Made by a program: the position numbers and the translations under genes
Part shown: one piece after another, positions 18,135 through 27,883 of the stretch
How the letters are laid out: the number at the start of each line of letters is the position of its first letter
How positions within the stretch are numbered: position 1 is the stretch's first letter
Source: Pseudomonas paeninsulae
Lineage (GTDB): Bacteria; Pseudomonadota; Gammaproteobacteria; Pseudomonadales; Pseudomonadaceae
DNA: 64,000 bases
Direction: 5' to 3'
Assembly (NCBI RefSeq): GCF_035621475.1
Contig: NZ_CP141799.1
Span: forward strand, 124,001-188,000
The notes under the pieces: generated by a model
The model's input: only the letters and a program-made list of their open reading frames with translations
What the model was told of the DNA's origin: nothing
The model's database searches: none

Positions 18135-21100
18135 ATGCTCAATCTTTATCATGCCCCCGACCTGGAAACCCTCGGCGAACTGGCGACTACGCTGCTCGCC
18201 CAGCCGCTGCATGAGCCCTTCGCCCCGGCGTTGGTGGTGGTGCCGAGTCAGGGCATGGGCCGTTGGCTGACCCTGGAGCTGGCGCGCAAGCAGGGCATTG
18301 CCATGCAGCTCGAGGTGCAGTTGCCGGCCAAGTTCGTCTGGGACCTGTCGCGCCTGGTTCTGGGGCAGCTGCCGGAGCAATCGGCGTTCGCCCCGACCAC
18401 CCTGGCCTGGCGCCTGTACGACTGGCTGTGCGAGCCGAGCAAGCTGGGCGAGGCGCCGCGTCTGGCGCATTACCTGGAGGGCGGCGACGAGCGCCGGCGC
18501 CTGTCGCTGGCCAGCAAGATCGCCGACGTATTCGACCAATACCTGCTGTATCGCGACGACTGGCTGGCCGCCTGGGAGCGCAATGAGCTGCTCGACCTGG
18601 GGCCGGACGAAGCCTGGCAGGCGCTGCTCTGGCGCGAGCTGACCCGCGATGGCCATCCGCATCGCGCGCGGTTGCTCGAAGACCTGTTGCGCCGCCTGTA
18701 CGACGATACGGCCATCGCCAATCTGCCCGAGCGCCTGCTGGTGTTCGGCATCAGCAGCCTGCCGACCCACCATCTGCGCGTGCTCGAAGGCCTGGCGCGG
18801 CATACCGAGGTGGTGATCTTTGCCCTCAACCCCTGCCGCGAGGCCTGGGGCGAGATTCGCGATATCCGCGAGCTGGCCCGGCAACCCGAGCTGAGCCCGG
18901 ATGACTGGTACCTGGATGTCGGCCATCCGTTACTGGCCAGCCTGGGCAAGCAGGGCCGCGACTTCTTCGACAGCCTGTTCTCCCTGGCTTCGGCCGAAGG
19001 CAGTCAGGAAACCGGCCTGTACTCCGAGGATGACGATCTGCACGACGCCAGCCTGCTGCAGGCGCTGCAGAACGACATCCTGCGCCTGCGCACCCGCCCG
19101 GCCGGTGAACGCCTGCTGTTGCGCGAGGACGACCGCTCGCTGGAGCTGCATATCGCCCATTCGCCGCTGCGCGAGGTGGAAATCCTGCATGACCAGTTGC
19201 TCGCCCGCTTTGCCACCGAGCCTGAATTGACCCCGGACCAGGTGGTGGTACTGACCCCGGATATCGAGCGCTACGCGCCTTATATCGAGGCGATTTTCGC
19301 GGCTAAAACCGGCGGCCCACGGATGGCCGGCCCCCGCATTCCCTTCAGCCTGGCCGACCGCAGCCTGCGCGCGGAAATCCCCCTGATCGAAGCCTTCCTC
19401 AACCTGCTGGCGCTGCCCGACAGCCGCTTTGCCGCCGAGGAAATCCTCGCCTGGCTGGAGCAGCCGGCGATCGCCCGCCGCGCCGGTATCGAAGCCGAGG
19501 ACCTGACGTTGCTGCGCGACTGGCTGCGCGAGGCCGGCGTGCGCTGGGGCCGCGACGGCGCGCATCGCCAGCAACTGGGTCTGCCGGCCGACAGCGCCTT
19601 TACCTGGCGCCAGGGCCTGGATCGCCTGCTGCTGGGCTTCGCCGCGCCGCCACAACTGGCCGGCGTACAGGCTCCCTTGCTCGGCGACAGCTGGCCGCTG
19701 GATGCCCTGGAAGGTGGCCGCGCGCAGTTGCTTGGGCGCCTGATCGCCTTCGTCGAGCGCCTGGCCGCCCTGGCGCAGAGCCTGCAGCACCCACGCAGCC
19801 TGAGCGAATGGGCCGAGACCCTGTTGCAGTTGGTCGACGGCCTGTTCGACGAGCGCGAGGCCGGTGACACCTTGTTATTGTTGTCCAGAGCCTGCGCGGC
19901 GCTGCAGGATCAAGCGCTGGCTTCCGGCATCGAGCGACCGCTGGAGCTGGCGCTGATCCGCCAGCAACTGACGTCGGCGCTGGAGCAGGGCGGCGGCGCC
20001 TCGGGTTTCCTCACCGGCGCGGTGACCTTCTGCACCATGGTGCCGATGCGCAGCCTGCCGTTCCGCCTGGTCTGCCTGCTCGGCCTGGATGACGGCGCCC
20101 TGCCACGGCGCACCCCGGCCGCCGGCTTCGACCTGATCGGCCAGAAACCCCGGCGTGGCGACCGCGCCCGGCGCCTCGACGACCGTTACCTGCTGCTGGA
20201 AACCCTGCTCTCGGCGCGTGGCGGCCTGTACCTCAGCTACGTCGGCCGCGACCCGCGCAGTAACGCCGTATTGCCACCCTCGGTGCTGGTCAGCGAACTG
20301 CTGGATGTCATCGACCTCACCGCGGTCTGCGCCGATCCACAGACGCAAACGGCCAGCGCGCGCATTACCCACCAGCACCCGCTGCAGCCCTTCGCCTCTG
20401 GCAACTTCGCCGGTGGCGCACAGGCCGGTTTCGCCGCGCCCTGGTTCCGCGCCGCCCAGCGCCTGAGTGAGGCGGTCGCAGCACCGCAGCCCTTCGCCAG
20501 CACCCTGGCCGCGCCGGGCGGCGATCAGCTGACCCTGGAACCCAGCCAGCTGATCCACTGCTTCAAGCACCCGGCGCGCTACCTGCTGGAACAGCGCCTC
20601 GGCCTGCGCCTGGCGCAAAGCGAGGAAGCCCTGGCCGGCGACGAACCCTTCAGCGTCGAATGGACTAGCCAACACGGCCTGCGCCAACTGGCGCTGCGGG
20701 CCGTCGAGCAAGGCTGGAGCGAGCGTGCGGAACGCAGCGTGGCCGCCGCCTCAGGCTGGTTGCCGGTGGGCGAACTGGGCCAGGCGCACTGGGGGCAGAT
20801 TCGTGGGCCGATCCGCGCCTTCGCCCCGACCCTGTTCGACGAGCGGCCGAGTGATGCGCCGCAACCGCTGCTGGTGGATATCCAGCTGGCCGGCGTGCGC
20901 ATCCACGGCTGGCTCGACGGCGTCAGCGCCAGCGGCCTGTTCGACTACCGCCTGCGCGATCTCGGCGCCTGGGAGCTGGCGCCGTTCTGGCTGCGCCACC
21001 TGCTGCTCAATTGCGCCGCCACCGCGGACATCGCCCGCGACAGCCGTCTGCTGTCGCCGAAAAGCGAATGGCGCCTGGGGCCGTTGGCCAACCCGTTGCA

Positions 21101-21413
21101 ACTGCTCGAACCCTGGCTCGAAGCCTATAAAAGCGCGCTGTGCGAACCGCTGCCGGTGCTGGCCAAGTGCAGTTATGGCTTCGCCCGTAAATGGCGCAAG
21201 CCCGGCCGTAAGGAACCGCTCGACGCCGCGCGCAGCGAAGCGCGGGTCATGTGGCAAGGCAACGATTATATGACTGGCGAAGGTCAGGACCCCTGGAACG
21301 CCCTGGCCTTCCGCGACCGCGACCCGCTGGACGCACGTTTCGAGGCGCTGGCCGAACAGCTCTACGGCCCGGCCCTGGATGCCCTGCGCGGCAGTGACGA
21401 GGATGAGGCATGA
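18135..21413 (+). CDS. recC: Exodeoxyribonuclease V subunit gamma (RecC)
   Basis: RecC is the scaffold of the RecBCD helicase-nuclease, splits the duplex and recognises Chi. The 1092-residue protein begins MLNLYHAPDLETLGELAT and has the family block PSQGMGRWLTLELARKQGIA near residue 40. GLDDGALPRRTPAAGFDL (about 650) and RARRLDDRYLLLETLLSARGGLYLSY are highly typical of RecC. The ATG at 18135 is chosen from the conserved N-terminus; no good ribosome site is visible and a hairpin element ends just upstream. recB overlaps its end by 4 bp (ATGA). Confidence 0.96.
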   Translation: MLNLYHAPDLETLGELATTLLAQPLHEPFAPALVVVPSQGMGRWLTLELARKQGIAMQLEVQLPAKFVWDLSRLVLGQLPEQSAFAPTTLAWRLYDWLCEPSKLGEAPRLAHYLEGGDERRRLSLASKIADVFDQYLLYRDDWLAAWERNELLDLGPDEAWQALLWRELTRDGHPHRARLLEDLLRRLYDDTAIANLPERLLVFGISSLPTHHLRVLEGLARHTEVVIFALNPCREAWGEIRDIRELARQPELSPDDWYLDVGHPLLASLGKQGRDFFDSLFSLASAEGSQETGLYSEDDDLHDASLLQALQNDILRLRTRPAGERLLLREDDRSLELHIAHSPLREVEILHDQLLARFATEPELTPDQVVVLTPDIERYAPYIEAIFAAKTGGPRMAGPRIPFSLADRSLRAEIPLIEAFLNLLALPDSRFAAEEILAWLEQPAIARRAGIEAEDLTLLRDWLREAGVRWGRDGAHRQQLGLPADSAFTWRQGLDRLLLGFAAPPQLAGVQAPLLGDSWPLDALEGGRAQLLGRLIAFVERLAALAQSLQHPRSLSEWAETLLQLVDGLFDEREAGDTLLLLSRACAALQDQALASGIERPLELALIRQQLTSALEQGGGASGFLTGAVTFCTMVPMRSLPFRLVCLLGLDDGALPRRTPAAGFDLIGQKPRRGDRARRLDDRYLLLETLLSARGGLYLSYVGRDPRSNAVLPPSVLVSELLDVIDLTAVCADPQTQTASARITHQHPLQPFASGNFAGGAQAGFAAPWFRAAQRLSEAVAAPQPFASTLAAPGGDQLTLEPSQLIHCFKHPARYLLEQRLGLRLAQSEEALAGDEPFSVEWTSQHGLRQLALRAVEQGWSERAERSVAAASGWLPVGELGQAHWGQIRGPIRAFAPTLFDERPSDAPQPLLVDIQLAGVRIHGWLDGVSASGLFDYRLRDLGAWELAPFWLRHLLLNCAATADIARDSRLLSPKSEWRLGPLANPLQLLEPWLEAYKSALCEPLPVLAKCSYGFARKWRKPGRKEPLDAARSEARVMWQGNDYMTGEGQDPWNALAFRDRDPLDARFEALAEQLYGPALDALRGSDEDEA

Positions 21414-24400
21414 CGAGCGCACCGTTGGACCTGCTGCACGACAGTTTCGCCGGCCGCTCGCTGATCGAAGCCAGCGCCGGCACCGGCAAGACCTGGACCC
21501 TGACCGCCCTGTACGCCCGCCTGCTGCTGGAGAAGCGCCTCAGCGTCAGCCAGATCCTGGTGGTGACCTTCACCACCGCGGCCACTGCCGAATTGCGCGA
21601 GCGCATTCGCTTGCGGCTGGCCGAGTTGCTGGCGGTCTACGACGCCGGCCCCGGCGCGGACGAGTTGCTCAATCGCTTGCACGCCGAGTACCCGGACGCG
21701 GCCAGTCATCGGCGTCTGCTGCTGGCGGTGCACGGCTTCGACGAGGCGGCGATCTTCACCATCCACGGCTTCTGCCAGCGTGCGCTGCAGGACGCCGCAT
21801 TCGAGGCCGGCGGCGACTTCGACAACGAGCTGACCCACGACGACCGCGAGATTCTCGACGCCTTGCTCGCCGACCTCTGGCGCCACGAGCTGGCCGCCGC
21901 CGAGCCGGAGTGGGCGGCCTTTCTGGTACAGCACAAATTGACGCCGCAGAGCCTGCGCCAGCGTCTGCGCAACCACCTGGGCAAACCCTACCTGCGCATC
22001 GAGCCGCAGCCCGGTGCCAGCAGCGAGATGAGCGCCCTGCGCAATGCCTGGCAGCACGCGCGGGACTGCTGGCAGCAACTGAGCGGTGAATGGCTGCAGC
22101 AGCTCAAGGCCTTCGACGGCTTCAAGAGCAATATGTGCAACCCGCTCAAGCTCGGCGCCTGGCAAGGCGAGCTGGACGGCTACTTCAGCGATGCCGCCGC
22201 GCTGTTCAGCAAGACCGAGGCGCACCAGCGGCTGGCGCGTGAAGGCCTGGCCAAGGCCAGCAAGAAGGGCAGCAGTGCGCCGGACAGTCCGCTGGCCGAT
22301 GCCCTGCAAGGCCTGTGCGACGCCCTGCAGACCGCGCAGCCTGAAGCCGAGCAACGCCTGATCGACCTGCAGGTACGCCTGATCGGCCAGCTCAACCAAC
22401 AATTGCCGCAGCGCAAGGCCGCCCAGCGTCTGCTGGCCTTCGACGACCTGCTCAACAAGCTGCAGCAGGGCCTCTACGGCGAGGGCGGCGAACACCTGGC
22501 CGGCACCCTGCGCGAACAATACCCGGTAGCGCTGATCGACGAGTTCCAGGACACCGACCCGGTGCAGTACCAGGTGTTCCGGCGGATCTATGAACACCAG
22601 GGCGACCTGTGTTTCGTCGGTGATCCGAAACAAGCGATCTACGCCTTCAGGGGCGCGGACCTGGCCACCTACCTCAAGGCTCGCGACGAGGCGGCGCGCC
22701 AGTACAGCCTGGCCACCAACCACCGCTCCACCCCCGAGTTGATTGCCGCGCTCAACCAGCTGTTCGACCGGCCCATGCCGTTCGCCGAGCCGGGCCTGAG
22801 CTATCCGCAAGTCGGTGCCAGCCAGCGGGCACGGGCGCAGTTGGTGCTACCGGTTGTCGATGCAGAGCAGGACGCGCCCTTGGCCCTGGTCTGGCTGGAC
22901 GACGACTACCTCGGCAAGGGCGAAGCCGGCGCTCTGGTCGCCCGCGATACAGCCCGGCGCATCGCCGCCTTGCTGGCGGCGAGCAGTCGCGGCGAGGCCT
23001 ATTTCGAGGCGCAGGGCGAGCGGACTCCGCTCAAGGGCGGCGATATCGCCGTCCTGGTCGCCAGCCACCGTCAGGCTGGAGACGTCGCCGCCGAGCTGGC
23101 CGCGCGCGGGGTGCCCAGCGTGCGCCGCGGCAAGGAAAACGTCTGGCACAGCGAAGAGGCCGGCGAGCTGGCCGCGGTGCTGGCCGCCTACGCCGAGCCC
23201 GGCCGCGAAGGTGCGCTGCGCTACGCCCTGGCCAGCCGCCTGCTTGGCCGTAGTGCCGCGGATCTGGCGGCCTGCCAGGACGACGCCCAGGCCTGGGATA
23301 GCGAACGCGAAGCCGCTGAGCGCTACCACCAACTCTGGCAGCAACAGGGTTTTATGCGCGCCTTCCGCGCCTGGCTGGACGAGCAGCAGGTGGCGCCGCG
23401 TCTGCTCGCCCTGGTCGATGGCGAGCGCCGGCTGACCAACCTGCTACACCTGGCCGAACTGCTGCAGAGCGAGAGCCTGCAACGGCCGGGGCTGGAGCAA
23501 TTGCTGAGCTGGTTCAACGCCCAGCGCAGCGCCGAAAGCCACGGTGAAGAAGCCCTGTTGCGCCTGGAAAGCGATGCCGAGCGGGTGCAGATCGTCACCA
23601 TCCACACGTCCAAGGGCCTGGAATACCCCCTGGTGTTCTGCCCCTACCTGTGGGACGGCGCCTTGCTGCGTCAGAGCGAAGACATCACCTGCCATGCCGA
23701 CGACGGTGCGCCGTTGCTCGATTTGGGTGGCGAAGACTTTGATACGCACCGCGAACGCGCCCGCCATGAGCGTTTCGCCGAGCGCCTGCGCCTGACCTAC
23801 GTGGCCCTGACCCGCGCCCGCGACCGCCTCTGGTTGCACTGGGGGCCGGTGGACTGCAAGCCGAAAAAGGACGGCACGCTCAGCGAGGCTGGCTTGCACA
23901 GCAGTGCCCTGGCCTGGCTGCTGCACGGTCGCCAGTTGCCGGGAGAGGATGCCCTGGGCGAACTCGCCGGCCATCTGCAAGCGCTCAGCCCCAGCGGCCT
24001 GCGCGGCGAAATCGATCAGTTGGTGGGCTCAAGCCACGGCCATATGGCCGTGCAAGCACTGCGCGAGAGTGAAGCCAGCGCCGCCGGTGAGCGCCGCGCA
24101 CCGCCGCCCCAGCAGCTGGACCACATGAACCGCAGCCTGCACAGCGCCTGGCGCATCGGCAGCTTCTCCGGCCTGGCTTCCGGCATGCACATGGAAGCGC
24201 CGGACCGCGACAGCCTGGTGCTGCCCGCCGCCAGCGAGCCGGGTAGCGGCTTCTTCGCCTTCCCCCGCGGCGCCCGCGCCGGCACCTGCCTGCATGCGAT
24301 CCTGGAAGACTGGGCACGCGGCAAGGCGCCATTGCCTGAGCTGATCGAGCCGGCGCTGCGCGGTCATGGCATCAGCTGCGACTGGAGCGAGGTGGCGTTG

Positions 24401-24955
24401 AGTCAGTTGCAGCAGGTGATCGACAGCGATCTCAACGGCGCCGGCCTGACCCTGGCCAGCCTGCAGTCGGCGCGCCGCCTGCCGGAGCTGGGCTTCACCT
24501 TTCCAGTGGTCAATCTCGATCTGCAGCGCCTGCGCGCGATCCTCACCGATCCGGCTCATGGCCTGGCCGCGCCGATGCGCGAAGCCGCCGCCCGTTTGGA
24601 GTTCGACAGCCTCAAGGGTTTCCTCAAAGGCTTTATCGACCTGACTTTCGAGCACGACGGCCGCTGGTATATCGCCGACTACAAGTCCAACTGGCTCGGC
24701 CCGGACGCCAGCTACTATGGCGGCGAACGCCTGCTCCAGGCTCTGGCCGGCGAGCATTACTACCTGCAATACCTGATCTACCTGGTGGCGCTCCGGCGTT
24801 TCCTGCGTCAACGCCTGGCCGACTTCGACGGCAGCCAACTAGGCGGCGCCTATTACCTGTTCCTGCGCGGCATGCCTAGCGCCGGGGTGTACTTTTCTCG
24901 TCCAGCGGATGGCTTGCTGGATGCGCTGGATCGGTTGTTCGAGGGCAAGTCATGA
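21410..24955 (+). CDS. recB: Exodeoxyribonuclease V subunit beta (RecB)
   Basis: RecB is the 3'-5' helicase and the nuclease of RecBCD. The 1181-residue protein has Walker A EASAGTGKTWTLTALYARLL at 19-38, the superfamily 1 motifs LIDEFQDTDPVQYQVF and FVGDPKQAIYAFRGAD near 375-420, and VTIHTSKGLEYPLVFCPYLW near 735. The nuclease domain is intact, with GFIDLTFEHDGRWYIADYKS (Asp and Lys of the active site) near 1065-1085. It overlaps recC by 4 bp and is followed by recD after 88 bp, so the three form one operon, as in other pseudomonads. Confidence 0.97.
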   Translation: MTSAPLDLLHDSFAGRSLIEASAGTGKTWTLTALYARLLLEKRLSVSQILVVTFTTAATAELRERIRLRLAELLAVYDAGPGADELLNRLHAEYPDAASHRRLLLAVHGFDEAAIFTIHGFCQRALQDAAFEAGGDFDNELTHDDREILDALLADLWRHELAAAEPEWAAFLVQHKLTPQSLRQRLRNHLGKPYLRIEPQPGASSEMSALRNAWQHARDCWQQLSGEWLQQLKAFDGFKSNMCNPLKLGAWQGELDGYFSDAAALFSKTEAHQRLAREGLAKASKKGSSAPDSPLADALQGLCDALQTAQPEAEQRLIDLQVRLIGQLNQQLPQRKAAQRLLAFDDLLNKLQQGLYGEGGEHLAGTLREQYPVALIDEFQDTDPVQYQVFRRIYEHQGDLCFVGDPKQAIYAFRGADLATYLKARDEAARQYSLATNHRSTPELIAALNQLFDRPMPFAEPGLSYPQVGASQRARAQLVLPVVDAEQDAPLALVWLDDDYLGKGEAGALVARDTARRIAALLAASSRGEAYFEAQGERTPLKGGDIAVLVASHRQAGDVAAELAARGVPSVRRGKENVWHSEEAGELAAVLAAYAEPGREGALRYALASRLLGRSAADLAACQDDAQAWDSEREAAERYHQLWQQQGFMRAFRAWLDEQQVAPRLLALVDGERRLTNLLHLAELLQSESLQRPGLEQLLSWFNAQRSAESHGEEALLRLESDAERVQIVTIHTSKGLEYPLVFCPYLWDGALLRQSEDITCHADDGAPLLDLGGEDFDTHRERARHERFAERLRLTYVALTRARDRLWLHWGPVDCKPKKDGTLSEAGLHSSALAWLLHGRQLPGEDALGELAGHLQALSPSGLRGEIDQLVGSSHGHMAVQALRESEASAAGERRAPPPQQLDHMNRSLHSAWRIGSFSGLASGMHMEAPDRDSLVLPAASEPGSGFFAFPRGARAGTCLHAILEDWARGKAPLPELIEPALRGHGISCDWSEVALSQLQQVIDSDLNGAGLTLASLQSARRLPELGFTFPVVNLDLQRLRAILTDPAHGLAAPMREAAARLEFDSLKGFLKGFIDLTFEHDGRWYIADYKSNWLGPDASYYGGERLLQALAGEHYYLQYLIYLVALRRFLRQRLADFDGSQLGGAYYLFLRGMPSAGVYFSRPADGLLDALDRLFEGKS

Positions 24956-25043
24956 GGCCTGAACGCGTGTTATTCGTCGGGTGCGCCGTGCGCAGCCATT
25001 CGGGCTATTGCGGCGCGCACGACGCGCCTTACCGGGGTGGTCT

Positions 25044-26867
25044 ATGAACCTGGCCGATCTGCCACTTGGCCCCCTGGAACGTGCCCTGGTCGACAGCCTG
25101 CGGCGCCTCGACCCGGCGGCCGAACCGCTGGTGCTGATCTCGGCGGCGCTGCTCTGTGCGGCGCTGGATAACGGCGATGTCTGCCTACCGCTGGCGCGGC
25201 GGGCCGGGCAGCGGCCCTGGGCGGACCACGCGTTCTGTCTGCCGGCCCTGGCCGAGTGGCAGGCGCAACTGCAGGCCTCGTCGCTGGTCGGTGGCGACGG
25301 CGACTTCAGCCCGCTGATCCTCGACCACGGGCGGCTCTATCTAGCGCGCTTTCAGGCCTACGAGCGCCAGCTCGCCGAGCAGCTACTAAGCCGTGCGGCT
25401 GATCTGCCGACGGTCGACGAGGCTCAACTGAGCGCAAGCCTGACTCGCCTGTTCGCCTTCAACGTCCAACAACCCGACTGGCAGCGCTTGGCCGCTGCCC
25501 AGGCGGTACGGCGCAAGCTGGCGGTGATCTCCGGCGGCCCCGGCACCGGCAAGACCACCACCGTGGTGCGTCTGCTCGCCGCGCTACTCGAACAACCTGG
25601 CGGTGAGCGAATGGCCATTGGCCTGGCCGCGCCCACCGGCAAGGCGGCGGCACGCATGGCCGAGGCGATCCGTAATGCCAAGGCCAGCCTGCCGGTCAGC
25701 GAGGCGGTCAAGGCGGCGCTGCCGGAACAGGCGCGCACCCTGCACCGTCTGCTCGGCAGCCGTGGCGACAGCCCGCAGGTGCGGCATAACGCGGCCAACC
25801 CGCTGGCGCTGGATGTGCTGGTGGTCGACGAAGCCTCGATGGTCGACCTGGCGCTGATGGCCAAGCTGATCGATGCCCTCCCGCCCAGCGCGCGGTTGAT
25901 CCTGCTCGGCGACAAGGACCAACTCTGTGCGGTGGAAGCCGGCGCGGTATTCGCCGAGCTCTGCGCGGGCCGCGGCTTCGACGCCCAGGCGGCCGCCGAC
26001 CTGCAACGCATCACCGGCCAACAGGTACTGGTCGCACAGCCGGCTTCACGCCTGGGCGATGCCGTGGTGCTGCTGACTCACAGCCACCGTTTTGCCGGCG
26101 ACAGCGGCATCGGTGAGCTGGCGCGGCGGATCAACGGCGGCGACGTCGGCGGCACCCTGAATTTGCTCAAGGAACAGCGCAGCGATCTGGCCTGGAATGC
26201 CCAACCGACTCCGCAGGATCTGCTCGAGCGGCTGGACCGGGGCTACGCGCCCTTTCTCGCCGCGGCGAAAAGCGCCGATCCACAGGCGGCCTTCGCCGCC
26301 TTCAACGACTTCCGTGCCCTCTGCGCCCAGCGCGAAGGTGCCTGGGGCGTGGCCGGGATCAATGAAGCGCTGGAAGCACGGGTGAAGAGGCGCAGCCAGG
26401 TCGCCAGCCGCGAACGCTGGTATGTCGGCCGGCCGGTGATGGTGCGGCAGAACGACTACGCCCTCGGCCTGTTTAACGGCGATATCGGCATCTGCCTGCA
26501 CAGCGAACACGGCCTGCGGGTGTTCTTCGAAAGTGAGGACGGTTACCGCCCCTTCGCCCCGGCACGCCTGCCCAGCCACGACAGCGCCTTCGCCATGACC
26601 GTGCACAAGAGCCAGGGCTCGGAGTTCAGCGAAGTGCTGCTGGCGCTGCCCGAGCAACCCAGCCCGCTACTCAGTCGCAGCCTGTTCTACACCGGCATCA
26701 CCCGGGCCAAGCACAAGGTGGAAATCTGGGGCCTGCCGGCGCGTCTGGCCGAGGCGGTGGCCACCCGCGCCGAGCGCGCGGCGGGATTGGCCGAACGGCT
26801 GGCGGTGGTGGTTTTGCCGGTGCCGCCGGCGGGTAAGGATGCTGGCCAATTGGCGTTGTTCGACTGA
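25044..26867 (+). CDS. recD: Exodeoxyribonuclease V subunit alpha (RecD)
   Basis: RecD is the 5'-3' helicase of RecBCD. The 607-residue protein has Walker A ISGGPGTGKTTTVVRLLAAL (about 169-188), the LAAPTGKAAARMAEAI motif, LVVDEASMVDLALMAKLIDA (Walker B) and LLGDKDQLCAVEAG. The C-terminal motif FAMTVHKSQGSEFSEVLLAL is followed by LFYTGITRAKHKVEIWG. The start at 25044 follows GGGGTGG; the in-frame sequence before it is not conserved RecD. The 88-bp spacer after recB contains a GC-rich imperfect palindrome (24985-25030) of the kind found at many operon joints in this genome. Confidence 0.96.
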   Translation: MNLADLPLGPLERALVDSLRRLDPAAEPLVLISAALLCAALDNGDVCLPLARRAGQRPWADHAFCLPALAEWQAQLQASSLVGGDGDFSPLILDHGRLYLARFQAYERQLAEQLLSRAADLPTVDEAQLSASLTRLFAFNVQQPDWQRLAAAQAVRRKLAVISGGPGTGKTTTVVRLLAALLEQPGGERMAIGLAAPTGKAAARMAEAIRNAKASLPVSEAVKAALPEQARTLHRLLGSRGDSPQVRHNAANPLALDVLVVDEASMVDLALMAKLIDALPPSARLILLGDKDQLCAVEAGAVFAELCAGRGFDAQAAADLQRITGQQVLVAQPASRLGDAVVLLTHSHRFAGDSGIGELARRINGGDVGGTLNLLKEQRSDLAWNAQPTPQDLLERLDRGYAPFLAAAKSADPQAAFAAFNDFRALCAQREGAWGVAGINEALEARVKRRSQVASRERWYVGRPVMVRQNDYALGLFNGDIGICLHSEHGLRVFFESEDGYRPFAPARLPSHDSAFAMTVHKSQGSEFSEVLLALPEQPSPLLSRSLFYTGITRAKHKVEIWGLPARLAEAVATRAERAAGLAERLAVVVLPVPPAGKDAGQLALFD

Positions 26868-26985
26868 ACACCTGGCTGTTAGGGTGGCCTGATGCGCTTT
26901 CGCTGGGTAGCCGCTTCGCGCCACTCTGTCGCGCGGATCTATTCAGGTGCCACCCTGCGCCAGTTAACGAAAGGAATGAGTATTC

Positions 26986-27753
26986 ATGAGAGTTGGTCGG
27001 TTGCTGATGTTGTTGTCGAGTCTGTGGTTCGTTCCCCTCGCCTCTGCTGAGTCCATGCAGCTGGTCACCGGGGATGGCTATGCGCCCTTTACCGGCAAGG
27101 CATTGCCCGGTGGCGGCCTCCTCACCCAGGTGGTGCAGACGGCCCTCAGTCAGGGGCAGGTGCAAAGTGAGCTGGACTGGCGACCCTGGAACCGCGGCCT
27201 GCACATGACCCTGTTAGCGCAGTACGACGCTACCTTCCCCTACGTGCGCTCGCAGGAGATGGAGCAGGACTACCTGTTCTCCGATCCGCTGTTGGTGGTC
27301 AGGCAGCATCTGTTCAGTCGGGCTGGGGAGGTCTACGAGGTCGACGACCTGTCGGCGCTGGCTGGCAAGCGCCTGTGCTACCCGCTCGGCTGGCAGCTAC
27401 CGGTGGCCATCCAGGGTATGGTCGAGCAAGGCCTGCTGACGCGGCATGCGCCCCAGGGGCTAAACGAGTGCGCCCGCTTGCTGTTGCTCCAGCGCGATGA
27501 TTTTTTCATCGCCAATGGGCCAATTGGCGAGGCCGCGCTGGACACCACGGGAGAGCCTTCCAGTCACTTTCGTCGCTCGCAGAGCGCTTTTCCCGAGAGG
27601 AGCCTGCACCTGATCGTGTCGCGTCGTCACCCGCGCGCCGAGCCGGTGTTGTTGACGTTCAACCAGGGCCTGGCGCAGTTGCAGGCGGGCAATCATTACC
27701 GCTTGATACTCGACGGCTATCTGCAGCAACGCGACCAGCAAGCCGCGCGTTGA
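26986..27753 (+). CDS. Periplasmic solute-binding protein, SBP_bac_3-like
   Basis: A 255-residue exported protein with a signal peptide (1-21, ending ASA) and a class-3 binding-protein fold: LVTGDGYAPFTGKALPGGG at the start, WRPWNRGLHMTLLAQYDATFPYVRS and EMEQDYLFSDPLLVVRQHLFSR. Proteins of this orphan subgroup lack a linked permease; many are sensory or of unknown role. There is no ABC permease or ATPase gene beside it. The ATG follows GAAAGGAATGAGTATTC. Upstream, 26880-26959 holds a loose palindrome (AGGGTGGC/GCCACCCT). Confidence 0.8.
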   Translation: MRVGRLLMLLSSLWFVPLASAESMQLVTGDGYAPFTGKALPGGGLLTQVVQTALSQGQVQSELDWRPWNRGLHMTLLAQYDATFPYVRSQEMEQDYLFSDPLLVVRQHLFSRAGEVYEVDDLSALAGKRLCYPLGWQLPVAIQGMVEQGLLTRHAPQGLNECARLLLLQRDDFFIANGPIGEAALDTTGEPSSHFRRSQSAFPERSLHLIVSRRHPRAEPVLLTFNQGLAQLQAGNHYRLILDGYLQQRDQQAAR

Positions 27754-27757
27754 GCCG

Positions 27758-27817
27758 CTCGGCCAGGACCGCGAGCAGAACCGCCGGGTCGAGGTGCAGT
27801 GGTTCACCCTCGAATAG
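27758..27817 (+). pseudogene. Relic of an OmpA-family C-terminus
   Basis: Immediately after the binding-protein gene, in the +1 frame, the sequence reads LGQDREQNRRVEVQWFTLE followed by TAG. DREQNRRVEV is the conserved last strand of OmpA-type peptidoglycan-binding domains. No body of such a domain precedes it; the frame upstream is the binding-protein gene in another phase. It looks like a 20-codon scar left after deletion of an OmpA-like gene. Confidence 0.45.
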
Positions 27818-27883
27818 CCCGCCCGCTTCCGCACCTGCGGCCGAGCGCCTGCGCGCAGAAACTCGGCCGCAAAGCACTGTGCA

